A stretch of DNA of 64,000 nucleotides from Isochrysis galbana. Its lineage: Eukaryota > Haptophyta > Isochrysidales > Isochrysidaceae. Shown in pieces: positions 1 through 8,858 of the stretch. The translations under genes were made by a program, and so were the position numbers. The stretch lies in NCBI GenBank assembly GCA_018136815.1, contig CM030942.1, positions 1,883,171 through 1,947,170 of the forward strand, read 5' to 3'. Positions within the stretch are counted from its first letter, which is position 1, and every line of letters starts with the position of its first letter. The notes below the pieces were generated by a model, which had not been told where the DNA came from, did not search any database, and saw only the letters and a program-made list of their open reading frames with translations.

Positions 1-55
1 CAAGCACGTCAGGATCATGATTGATGCGCTCATGATTGATGCGGACCGAGGACCT

Positions 56-964
56 CTATGCTATGGCATCTGCCAAGGCAAGCGAGACACCACGAGGTTG
101 CAGCACGTGGCGATCGATAGCGATAGCGGCACCATTTTCGTGGTTGGCGGCCGAGACGTAGTCCGCTGCGGCCTGCACTTCCGCTTTCGCATTCCCCATG
201 GCCACTGAGATGCCAGCGAGGCGCAACATGTCGAGGTCATTCTCTGCATCCCCGATGGCCAGTACTTGGGATGGGCACACATTCATGGCACTCAGCATGA
301 GCTCGACTCCCGTCCCCTTGGAGGCCCCGAATGGCAGCACCTCCAGCATCTCTGGAGGCCCGCTGCACACCAAGGACGCAACCCCACCTAATCTTTCAGC
401 GAGAAGTGGACGCAGTTCAGACATACGTTCAGCATCATCTAGCAACATCAGCTTGTTGACTCTGTGATTCGCAATGATGGAACGCCACGGCCCAAGCACT
501 TCCGGGTCCGGGTCATGCGCTGACGCGAGGAAACTAGTCCATTTGCATCGGCTTGCACAAAGGGATCGGTCGCCACTAAACCCTACAAGAGAGACACCAT
601 GATCTGCTGCAAACGATGCCACCTCTCGGCTGATGTCATCCTCAAGCGCGATATCGGAGAGGAGCTCCGCGCCTGGGCCGTATACAATAAGGCCATTCAA
701 AAAGACGCCAGGAGTCTGTTCCTCCTTCATCCGCTGCCCCAGCGAGCCGAGCGCCTGGTACGCGCCGACTCTGCCACGGCCAGTGCAAGGGCAGAACTGC
801 ACCTCCTCCATTGCCTGCAGCACGACCCGACGAGTGTGCTCGGTCACCGTGTGCTGGGGTGTGAGCAGAGTTCCATCGATATCGCAGCAAACAAGCTGGA
901 TCGGACTCGTCGGCCGTGAAATCACACAGAGCGCCGCCAGAATGCTGGTGAGGGCCACCGCCAT
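56..964 (-). CDS. Cof-type HAD-IIB hydrolase (sugar-phosphate/nucleotide phosphatase family)
   Basis: A 302-residue single-exon protein. HAD motif I reads DIDGTLL at about residues 28-34, with the nucleophile and acid/base aspartates two apart. Motif II is a TGR triplet near residue 61, motif III the lysine of ASKGTG, and motif IV GDAENDLDML, which binds Mg2+. The cap lies between motifs II and III, as in the Cof/HAD-IIB class. These enzymes dephosphorylate small sugar phosphates or flavin and pyridoxal phosphates; the substrate cannot be read from sequence. The first 16 or so residues are hydrophobic (TSILAALCVI) and could be a signal peptide or anchor, so organelle or secretory entry is possible. 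The length is normal for the family (about 270-300). The start is the first ATG of the frame. The gene is divergent from the Mpv17-like gene, with about 700 bp of pyrimidine-rich DNA between them. Confidence 0.85.
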   Translation of the reverse strand: MAVALTSILAALCVISRPTSPIQLVCCDIDGTLLTPQHTVTEHTRRVVLQAMEEVQFCPCTGRGRVGAYQALGSLGQRMKEEQTPGVFLNGLIVYGPGAELLSDIALEDDISREVASFAADHGVSLVGFSGDRSLCASRCKWTSFLASAHDPDPEVLGPWRSIIANHRVNKLMLLDDAERMSELRPLLAERLGGVASLVCSGPPEMLEVLPFGASKGTGVELMLSAMNVCPSQVLAIGDAENDLDMLRLAGISVAMGNAKAEVQAAADYVSAANHENGAAIAIDRHVLQPRGVSLALADAIA

Positions 965-1665
965 GCCGCAGCCGACTGATTCTGCTTCTGCTGGTTGGCC
1001 TCGACGAGCCGCGTTTCTAACTTAGCTTGGATCTGGTATTTTCTAGTAGTATTTTCGCGGGTCTTTCAGCGATCTGCTGCTGCGCGTGGGGAAGGAAAGA
1101 AGGGAGGGAGGGCATCTGCTCTGTTATAGAGGGAGAGAGAGAGAGATAATCTAATCAGACCTCTTCTTCTTACTCATTTCTCCATCTTCCCCCCCCCCCC
1201 CCCCCCACTCTCTCTCCTACTCTCTCTCCCTTCTAAGATGAAAAGAACAGGCCCAGCGACTCCTTTGACCAGACCTAAAGATAGTGGCGTGCGGCGCTCT
1301 CGCTGCACTCCTCTCTCGCCGCGCTCTCTAAAAGTAGAGAAGAGAGAGCGGAGTCTCTCCCGCCTGCATACGAATCCAGAGAGACGAAGGTTGGGAGTAT
1401 CATTAAAGTAGGGAGACTGAGAGATGAAAGTGGAGAGACTCAGAAGAGGAGACGGAGATTCTCGCGCCCGCCGCCTCTCCCCCCCTCCCCCCCCCCGCTC
1501 CGCGCCCCCCGCGCTCTCCAGGGCCTTCTCTCTCCTTCTCAATGCTTCTCTTCTCCCCCTCCCCCCGCTCTCTTCCCGGCCTCCTCCCCCCGACCGCAAA
1601 CGCGTGGCAAGCCTCCCGCCGCACTGAGCCGCCGCCAAAGCCGTCCCCACGCTGCCCTCCCACCC
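965..1665. promoter_or_regulatory. Divergent intergenic region with pyrimidine tracts
   Basis: About 700 bp separate the starts of two divergent genes. It holds a GA-rich run near 1128-1147, a poly-C run of about 18 at 1189-1206 and long CT-rich blocks up to the ATG at 1666. No TATA box or recognisable operator was seen. Open frames in the tracts are low-complexity shadows. Confidence 0.4.
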
Positions 1666-2583
1666 ATGGCGCGGAACACAGGAGCTTACGTGGGTCTCCT
1701 GCTTCTCCTACGCCACGCGGACGCCCTCCTCCGCGCCCCAGTTCCTCAGCCCCAGCTCGGCCCGGTGCTGGTCCGCTCGCGCTGTGTGCCGCCGCTCTGC
1801 TGTTCGCGGGCTGAGCTAGCGGAGCTTGAGAGCGAGCCGTCGGTTGCAGGCCCAAGTGAGGCGCCGACGACCTTCATGCCCCAGCAGGAGCGTATCCGCG
1901 CTCCAGTCCGACGCGCTCTGCTCACCACTAGCGTGGTCGCTATGCTGGTGCTGCTGGGCCGTGTTGTCGTCGTGAGGCTCGCACCTCACCTCGCTGGGCT
2001 TTATCAGGCGTACGAGGCTGCGGCGCTGGCACGGCCACTCGCCACCAAATCCGCCACCTCGGCGGTGGCATACTTCCTCGGTGACCTGTTGTCGCAGGTT
2101 TCGGTGAGGTCGTCGCGGCCTGTCGACAGGGGACGCGTAGCGCGCGCGACGTTTGCTGGTGCCGTCTCGCATGGCCCTCAGCTTCATTATTGGTCCATCA
2201 TTATGGACCGCCACATCAACGTTGCCGGACCGCCCTGGGTTAGCCTGCTTGCTAAGGTCGTGCTTGACCAGACCATCTTCTCCCTCTACTTGAATGGAGC
2301 GTATTGTTTTCTCACGGAGAGCTTGCAGGGGCGTTCCTTGCGGGCTATTGCAAACAAAATACGGGCGGCCGCTTGGCCTTGCCTCAGCGCTGGCTGGCGA
2401 TTTTGGCCGGCCGCCCACAGTCTCACCTATTCGATCGTACCACAGCACCTCCGAGTGCTCTGGGTCGACATATTGGAAGTCATGTGGGTGGCCATCCTTG
2501 CTACATGCGTCTCACGCAGTGGGGTCAGTTCCGGCTCCACATCAAAAGAGGAGAGTTTGAGCGCACACCCCATGCCAGCGTGA
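1666..2583 (+). CDS. Mpv17/PMP22 family membrane protein
   Basis: A 305-residue intronless protein. The Mpv17/PMP22 domain occupies about residues 115-290. It starts with the LATKSATSAVAYFLGDLLSQ stretch that matches the family's opening helix, continues with GAVSHGPQLHYWS and VVLDQTIFS, and ends with the typical WRFWPAAHSLTYSIVP and WVDILEVMWVAIL. Family members are four-helix proteins of the inner mitochondrial, peroxisomal or plastid membranes, thought to form or regulate small-solute channels. The N-terminal 100 residues are an extension with a hydrophobic start (YVGLLLLLRHADALL) and an extra possible membrane segment near 85-105. This would suit targeting to an organelle with several membranes, but the destination is inference. 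The ATG sits in a good context (cccATGGCG). Confidence 0.85.
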   Translation: MARNTGAYVGLLLLLRHADALLRAPVPQPQLGPVLVRSRCVPPLCCSRAELAELESEPSVAGPSEAPTTFMPQQERIRAPVRRALLTTSVVAMLVLLGRVVVVRLAPHLAGLYQAYEAAALARPLATKSATSAVAYFLGDLLSQVSVRSSRPVDRGRVARATFAGAVSHGPQLHYWSIIMDRHINVAGPPWVSLLAKVVLDQTIFSLYLNGAYCFLTESLQGRSLRAIANKIRAAAWPCLSAGWRFWPAAHSLTYSIVPQHLRVLWVDILEVMWVAILATCVSRSGVSSGSTSKEESLSAHPMPA

Positions 2584-3687
2584 GGCGGGATTCATCGCAG
2601 GCTCGCTTGGTCGTCAGTTAAGGAAGGCCCATCGTTGGCGGGTGAGCATCAGCGTTGAGACAGACACTGAGGTGCTGCTGTCGGGATTGAGGCTTGCATG
2701 AGGCCTTTACGACCTTGGCATATTGGTGAAAGTGATAGTTCGCGCGAGGACACCAACACGAGGCTGTTGTGAGGCTGTTTCCTCACAACTCGTATTCTTG
2801 GAAGGTGGACGTTTTTACGACGACGTGCACGCACGCAACCCGACCGTTGGGCAGTCACATTGTGTTCCACGCAAGGCAAGAGGGATTGCTGCTGCCACTA
2901 AGGATTGGCGCATGGACCGGATTGCACGTCACGCACAAATTCACTTATTGCATGCCAAACGCAAACTCACGTCTCGGAGGCCAAGAATTGGACTATCTGA
3001 TTCTTTAGGACTCACTGCTTGACATTCCGAGAAACTCGCAAGGCTTTCCCTCAATAATCCTCGCTGGAGACAACCGAAAATGGGCGGAATATGATCCTGT
3101 AATCCATGTTGCCACGGATATGGAGAGCCCACCTCACAGCACGTGTGGGTTCTCAATGGATTGAGTCCCAGGATGCACAGCCGACACAGCCGACGCGAGG
3201 GTTTGCTGATTTCTTTGCTCGACCTTAAGTCAGGCATTCACGTGTGCAAGTGCTATCTCGTTCTTGGTAAATCTTTTCCCTCGACCACTGTCTGCGTTGA
3301 TGACTCACGAATGCATCTAGAGTGCTTTCTACTTTGGCGACTTGGTGAGTGTCGTTTTGCTTGTGTCGCTGTTTCGGAAAATTGAGCGACTTGCACGTGC
3401 GCGGAGTGGTGTGCCGATTCGGTCACAGTTTCGTTTTTTTCTCGTACCCAGGGTAGTGTTGACTAATACGTATAGAAAGTTTTCTATTATCTCTTTGTGT
3501 GCCATTGTCATTGTAGATCGTGGTAGCGAGTGCTGTGACCGGCATGGTGGGGTTGTGGTTGGAGTTGCGTGTGTGGACGATGAGATGCATATAAATTTCA
3601 TAATGCATATTATAAATATTCCGTCTCCACTGGAGGTTGGAGGCTCAACTAACTATATAGTAGTATTTAGTTGTAGTTTAGAATATC
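2584..3687. other. Intergenic DNA, no gene recognised
   Basis: About 1.1 kb downstream of the Mpv17-like gene. Short frames on both strands show no conserved motif. The stretch becomes AT-richer from 3580 to 3690. Nothing convincing was seen. Confidence 0.5.
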
Positions 3688-3785
3688 TGAATGCTAGTAC
3701 CACTACTGCCACTAGCCCGGTACCATCACGGCAAACCGTAGCGCACTTCGCCCGTACGCCTTGGTTAGTGCTGATATCTCAGACA
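3688..3785 (+). repeat. 5' fragment of retroposon family B
   Basis: The stretch from the word GCTAGTACCACTACT onward matches, with substitutions, the 5' part of the B element at 22809-23735 read on its minus strand (shared words CACTAGCCCGGTAC and CCCGTACNCCTTGG). The rest of B is missing, because another repeat starts at about 3786. Confidence 0.55.
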
Positions 3786-4074
3786 CACAAACTGTCGAAC
3801 ACGCGACGACTACGGGCTCGTAGGCAGAGAGCCGTTCGACGTTCGACCGAGCCGGCAGCTGACGCGGCCGTAGAATGTTCGTTGATTGTCTGCGGGAAGA
3901 TGTCTGAAAGGTCATAGTAAGAATCGGGTCTCACAGTGTCTGTCATCGAGTGCTACGAGCGACGAGGTGGACGGAAGGCCGAAGGATTGTGACGCGTGGC
4001 GTCTGAGAGTAGGGACGAGGCTAGCTAGTAGCTAGCGAGCTAGTGGTAGAAAGAGGATGAGAATGAGAGCTTCT
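3786..4074 (-). repeat. LTR-like repeat fragment, inverted partner of 10130-10392
   Basis: This block is similar, in inverted orientation, to the end of the foreign block at 9298-10392 over roughly 250 bp. It starts with TGTCGAACACGCGA. The TG start suggests an LTR edge, but the family is unknown and no coding part was seen. It is an old, incomplete copy whose right side is cut by another element at 4075. Confidence 0.4.
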
Positions 4075-4320
4075 TAAAAAAAAATCTTCTTAAAAAACCC
4101 CGCTACGTGTGCGGCGTGAGGCAGTGTGCTTGTGTACCTCCCTACTACCCAACCTTAACCCCTAACAACCCCCTCCCCCTTCCCCAGTTCCCTCGTTAGC
4201 GGAGAAGCTGGTTCCGGGGAGGCCGCGCGCGCTGCTTCGGCCAGGAGTTGGAGAGAAGGGGGCGGGAGACTGTGGCTCGTCCTTTGCTTTCGGTGTTAGC
4301 TTTGGTTATTCTCCCTTAAA
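4075..4320 (-). mobile_element. 3' tail of a non-LTR-type element, minus orientation
   Basis: Read on the minus strand, this block matches the 3' end of the element at 54427-56138 at a level I estimate near 85-90 percent by eye. The match runs from GCCACAGTCTCCCGCC to the terminal TTTTTAAGAAGA run. It contains a telomere-like word (GGGGTTAAGGTTGGG in the tail) that belongs to the repeat and does not mark a chromosome end. It directly follows, in element orientation, the ORF at 4378-5352. Confidence 0.6.
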
Positions 4321-4377
4321 TAATTTAGATTCCTTTTTTGGTAACTGCTGTGATTCCTACCCAGAGATTTAGCTGCT

Positions 4378-5352
4378 TTAGGTGATGTGTCGTAGGTCTA
4401 GCCCCCTTGCCGCTTGCAAGAGGTCCTCCGACGTTCCTATGTTGAAATCCTTGTCCTCTTCGCCTGATTCCGCGGAGGTGATGCGAGCGCGCAAGATGGC
4501 GCGGCTCCGCGTCACATACGAGTCGAGCCCTGCCGCCTTGGCTGAAGAAGAAGCGGAGGCGGAGATGCGAGCCTGCAGACCATACTCGCCGTGAAAGTGG
4601 TTACGAACAACCTCCTCCGTGTACTTCTTCCCCCTTCGATATTCTTCTGCCCTTGAGCTGCCCTCCTCGATGTCGATACCGTGAGCACGCCACCACGGGA
4701 AGATGCGTTGGAAGAACGTATGGGAGAGGTCGAGGTCGGAGTTCACGTGGTTGAGCTCGGGTGTGTTGAGGAGGACTGTACCCTTGCCGAACTTCTTCGC
4801 CCGGTTGAACCTGTGCCGCTCCGCGAGCATCTCGCGCACTTTGACGGATATCTGGTGCCTGTTTTGGGGCTCATGCATGTCAGCGCGCGCTAGGATCCAT
4901 GCAGCGAGCTTGCGCCGCTCTACATTTGTGAGAATCTGTGAGTGTGAGTCGCGCGTTCGTTGCTCGTCCCCCTGCGCTTTCTGCAGCTCTCCTGTGACCT
5001 TATGCCGCGTTGCCAGCGGGAACATCCCTGTGGCCATTGCTGCTTTGGCTCCGACGCTGTTCGCTCGGCAGTACGCTGCAGCCTTCCGGACGTCATCGAG
5101 CGCGGCTGCGCGGTTTCTGGCGCGGAGATCGCGGGCCTGGATAGTATAGTGCCCAGGGGCCGGCTTAGGCTTCCTCTGGGGCTTGGGGATGGCTCTGGGA
5201 GCCATGGGAAGGGGGGGGGCCGCTCTGCGAAGCGGGCCGCTCTGCGAAGCGCAAGCCTCTAGGTGGAATGTGCAGCCAGCGGCGCGATCACAGGGCGGCC
5301 GTGTGCCATGTGCCATGGGGTGCCGTCGTGGCACAGTAGCAACAGCACTCAA
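4378..5352 (-). CDS. Possible DDE-transposase N-terminal ORF upstream of the shared element tail
   Basis: A frame of up to 324 codons. A likelier start is the internal Met of MAPRAIPKP near 5203, because upstream residues are low complexity. The middle (about residues 135-240) reads LTNVERRKLAAWILARA then QISVKVREML then TFFQRIFPWWRAHGI. This resembles, weakly, the helix-turn-helix region in front of pogo/Tc5-like DDE transposases. No catalytic DDE region is visible, so the gene would be N-terminal only or non-autonomous. The frame ends about 60 bp before the repeated 3' tail at 4075-4320, so it is probably cargo of that mobile element. A host gene is not excluded. Its 5' end faces the UTP4 gene at about 230 bp. 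Confidence 0.4.
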   Translation of the reverse strand: MSAVATVPRRHPMAHGTRPPCDRAAGCTFHLEACASQSGPLRRAAPPLPMAPRAIPKPQRKPKPAPGHYTIQARDLRARNRAAALDDVRKAAAYCRANSVGAKAAMATGMFPLATRHKVTGELQKAQGDEQRTRDSHSQILTNVERRKLAAWILARADMHEPQNRHQISVKVREMLAERHRFNRAKKFGKGTVLLNTPELNHVNSDLDLSHTFFQRIFPWWRAHGIDIEEGSSRAEEYRRGKKYTEEVVRNHFHGEYGLQARISASASSSAKAAGLDSYVTRSRAILRARITSAESGEEDKDFNIGTSEDLLQAARGLDLRHIT

Positions 5353-5584
5353 CTTCTAAGAATACACTGTCCACGCAGCTATTTACGAGTAGAGGCGGGC
5401 GACGTCGGCGGCTGGGATCGACTCCTGGGCGTCGCGCGCGGGGGGAAGGGGGGTGGACCGGCGTGGCGGGGGGGGGAGGGGAGTGGGGGAGGGGAAAGGG
5501 AGGGAGAGTCATAGAGCGAGGGAAAGAGGGAGGGAGAGGGAGGGAGAGAGCGTGCGTAGAGTCTCATCGGTGAGGCCACGCACC

Positions 5585-8203
5585 ATGCCCTCCGCCATGC
5601 CCTCGAAGCCTGAGGGCCGCCAGGTGCTTGTGCACCGCTGCCGCTTTGTCGACCATGTGCCTGAGTCGGTAGAGGCGATGGCGTACGAGCCGTCGTGCTC
5701 GCGGCTGGCGGTGCTGCGTGCGAATGCGGACATTGAGCTTTGGACGCTCTCTTCTGGCGGCTGGTGGCGTGAGGCGTACATCCCCGGTGTGCCCGAGACG
5801 CAAGTTCGGCGCGTCGTGCTGGGCGCGCGTACTGCAGCTCATCCCGACGGCCGGCTCTTCTCGTGCGGGCTCGATGGCGTGGTGACTGAGTGGGACGTGG
5901 TCCACCTGACTCTGCTCGAGTCATATGACTCCACGGGCGGCGCCGCGTGGGCACTCGCGCTCCACGACGGCTCTGCGAGACTCGCCACTGGGACAGAGAA
6001 TGGCGGCGTCACCGTCTTCTCGCTCACTGATGAAGGCCTCGAGTATGCGTACCGCCTACCGCCGCGCGGCGCACGAGTGCTTGCAGTCTCCTTCTCGCGT
6101 TCCGGCGCTCAACTGGTTGCTGGTGGCGCCGACGGCGGGGTACGTGTGTGGGCGCTCAGCGGCTCAACCCCCAAGGCCACCTGCCACTTCGTCCTCGAGT
6201 CGGATGGTAGACGCAAGCCTCCGCTAGTCTGGGATGTGCTGCTGCTCAACGACTTGTGTGTTGTGACTGCCGACTCAAGCGGTCGTGTTTGCTTCTACGA
6301 CGGTAGCCATGGCACCATTGTCAACCGCTTTCGTTCGCACGAGGCAGACGTGCTGACCTTGGCTGCAACAGCGGATGGCTCGCAAGTGTTTGCTGCAGGC
6401 GTGGACCACAAGGTGGCGCTCTTCACGCCGCAGCCTGCCGAGCTCAATAAGCCAAGTCCGAGCCTTGCTGTTTTCAACCTGGCTGCACCGCGCACGCCAC
6501 GGGCTTGGCTTCTGAACTGCTCGCGCAGGCCTCACACACACGATGTACGAGCCCTCTGCGTGGTAGAGCCACTGCCGGGGCTCGAGACACGGCTCGCCAC
6601 CCCGGTGGCCACAAAGGGATTGGGTGGGAGCAATGGGCTTTCGGACTGGCTGGCACCTCAAGTCGTCTCAGCCGGCCTCGACACCCAGTTATCTCTGCTT
6701 GCGCTTGATGGTTTCGAGCGCTGTCCTCCGACGAAGATCTTGCCGCCCCCGCTTCCCTCGGCCTGCGGCATCGCGCCAGGTGCGCGTCTCCTCTATGCTC
6801 ATGAGAGCTGCGAACTACGCGTGTGGCAGCTGCCGCCGGCTGAGGACGCCGCAGCCACGGCTGCGGTCACCGCTCCCACACGCGCAGCCGCGGCAGCGGC
6901 CGCCGCCGCCGCCACTGCCGCCGCGGCGAACTCGGGCGCCATCAAAGCGGCCCAGGCGGGTAAGGCTGGTGCCGCGGCCGCCGCCGAGGCACTCATACCC
7001 AACTCTCTTGGGAAAGGCACCATGACGGAGCCATTACAGCTGCTCCTCCTGAAGCCCAGCGACATGGGACGCAACCTCTTCACCGCCGTTCTCTCCCCCG
7101 ACGGCCAGTGGCTCGCCGCATCCGATTCAGAACCGCGGCTGTATCGTCTGCGGGTGCATCCAGATGGTGGAGCTCCGAGTATCCGTCGCATTGCGCTGCC
7201 TCCAGGCACGCTCCCATCGGCGTGTATCACGTTCACAGCGGACTCGCGGCTTCTGCTGCTGGGGACCTTGGCAGGCGTTTTACAAGCCGTGCCCATTGAG
7301 GCCGAGGCAGATGAGGGCCCACTTGGAGTCCACACGATGCGACCACCAAATGGTGGCTTGATGCCTCTCGGAGGCGAGGGCGAGGTTACCGATGCCATTG
7401 AAGCCACCAGTGAGGGCCCCGCCTTGCCTGCTGTGCTAAAGGTTTGTGTTTCCTCGGATGGCCAGTGGGCCGCCGCCACTGATGCGCGCCGGCGCGTGCT
7501 GGTGTACTCTCTAGACGCGCTGGCATTCCACGCGCAGTTGGGACCACTGCCCTCGCCCCCCACTGCGATCGCCTTCATTCCGCGGACGTGCTTGCTTGCC
7601 GTTACCACCGTTGACAAGCGGCTCTTGCTCTTCGACGCTGATGGAGCTGTCGCCCTACGCGTGCCAAGCGCTGGCGGCGGTAATCCAATTGCAAGCCTTT
7701 ACTCCCGGCCGGAGGCGATCAGCCGCATTGTATTCGATCCGTCCGCCCCAAACTCGCCGCTGCTTTGTGCGCAAACGTGGGCGTTGCGCGTTACGATTTC
7801 TGTGGACGTTCATCCTAGCCTCGCACCTGGTGGAATGCAGCAACCAGCAATGAGCAAGCAATCTGTTGCAGCGGCTGCCGCGGCAGCGGCCACCTTTGAA
7901 GGCGGAGCATCGGACGAAAGGGACGCCGCGGGTGGAAGCGCGCGCCGCCGCCGCCGTAAGCGCAAGCGCAAGGATTCCAATGGAGTCGCGGATGATAGTA
8001 CTTCCGCAAGCTTAGGAGGTGCAGCACCTGCGGTAGCTGCCGATGCAGCTGGTGAGCTCGACGCGCGTTTAATGAACAAATACGGACCAATGCTCTTGCT
8101 GGACTTCATGGAGGCTGGGGTCGCGCTCGTCGTGGAGCAGCCATGGCTGCGGGTCATGGAACGATTGCCGGATGCGATGTACCGCCACCAATTCGGCACG
8201 TAA
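5585..8203 (+). CDS. UTP4: UTP4/cirhin WD40 protein of the small-subunit processome
   Basis: An intronless protein of 872 residues from the ATG at 5585 (context caccATG). The frame opens upstream at 5453, but those residues are a translated purine tract. UTP4 sits in the t-UTP subcomplex of the 90S pre-ribosome in the nucleolus and is needed for pre-18S rRNA processing. Support: an early ESVEAMAYEPSCSRLAVLRA followed by IELW matches the first blade of cirhin; RLFSCGLDGVVTEWDV and LATGTENGGVTVFSL are typical of the next blades; the C-terminus (VVEQPWLRVMERLP, ending in FGT) matches the characteristic cirhin tail. Two low-complexity insertions are odd: an alanine-rich run encoded at about 6845-7000 between the two propellers, and a basic RRRRRKRKRK stretch near 7945-7970, which may act in nucleolar targeting. 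Confidence 0.93.
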   Translation: MPSAMPSKPEGRQVLVHRCRFVDHVPESVEAMAYEPSCSRLAVLRANADIELWTLSSGGWWREAYIPGVPETQVRRVVLGARTAAHPDGRLFSCGLDGVVTEWDVVHLTLLESYDSTGGAAWALALHDGSARLATGTENGGVTVFSLTDEGLEYAYRLPPRGARVLAVSFSRSGAQLVAGGADGGVRVWALSGSTPKATCHFVLESDGRRKPPLVWDVLLLNDLCVVTADSSGRVCFYDGSHGTIVNRFRSHEADVLTLAATADGSQVFAAGVDHKVALFTPQPAELNKPSPSLAVFNLAAPRTPRAWLLNCSRRPHTHDVRALCVVEPLPGLETRLATPVATKGLGGSNGLSDWLAPQVVSAGLDTQLSLLALDGFERCPPTKILPPPLPSACGIAPGARLLYAHESCELRVWQLPPAEDAAATAAVTAPTRAAAAAAAAAATAAAANSGAIKAAQAGKAGAAAAAEALIPNSLGKGTMTEPLQLLLLKPSDMGRNLFTAVLSPDGQWLAASDSEPRLYRLRVHPDGGAPSIRRIALPPGTLPSACITFTADSRLLLLGTLAGVLQAVPIEAEADEGPLGVHTMRPPNGGLMPLGGEGEVTDAIEATSEGPALPAVLKVCVSSDGQWAAATDARRRVLVYSLDALAFHAQLGPLPSPPTAIAFIPRTCLLAVTTVDKRLLLFDADGAVALRVPSAGGGNPIASLYSRPEAISRIVFDPSAPNSPLLCAQTWALRVTISVDVHPSLAPGGMQQPAMSKQSVAAAAAAAATFEGGASDERDAAGGSARRRRRKRKRKDSNGVADDSTSASLGGAAPAVAADAAGELDARLMNKYGPMLLLDFMEAGVALVVEQPWLRVMERLPDAMYRHQFGT

Positions 8204-8858
8204 GCCTATCCACGCAACACAAATGCCTTCTTTTGGCATAGGAATACCGCCCAACCTCTTGACATACCAACCCATCGTGCTCCGTGTTCGCGCTGGTACC
8301 GCATTCTTGTGTCATAAGCTGTATTTGTTGGTGAGACTGCTTGGACTCGGCTACTTGAAATGCAACGATTGCAGAAGAAGAGACCTTACAATACCACATC
8401 GCCTACCTCTTGTGACATACGCTGCATGTGTTTGCGAGACTGTTTGGACTCGGCTACTTAAATTGCGACGATTGCAGCAGAAGAAGGGACTATACCACAC
8501 CGCATCGCCTACATGTTGTGATGCTAAAGTGGAGTGAATAACGTGAGAGCCAAGAGGAAGAAGTATGGCCTATCAGATTTCACGAGGGGCACGGAGGTTA
8601 CATTTATAGGGAGGAAGTCAAGGGCGATGCACTATGAGCTATGGCTCACAACGTGCTGAGCAGCACACGGGGAATCGACACCGCGCACAAGGCACACGGG
8701 GCCAAGACATCACTCATCGTGTCCTGGAGGAGGCGCCTCGTGCCCTCCCATCCCGGCTGAGGGGCCCGTCGGTCACCCGCATGCCCTGCCTTAGGGCGGT
8801 CAAACACGGCTTTTTAAGTACTACTACTATTTGGGGGGGGGGGGGGGTCGACATTTTC
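8204..8858. repeat. UTP4 downstream region with a two-copy tandem repeat
   Basis: A unit of about 100 bp is repeated at roughly 8326-8415 and 8430-8520. Shared words include GACTCGGCTACTT, CGATTGCAG and CGCATCGCCTAC. The rest is unremarkable apart from a poly-G run near 8833-8847. Confidence 0.55.

Noticed and set aside
4140-4170. Telomere-like CCCAACCTTAACCCCTAAC
   Set aside because: It is part of the repeated retroposon tail also found at 56041-56075 and is not an array.
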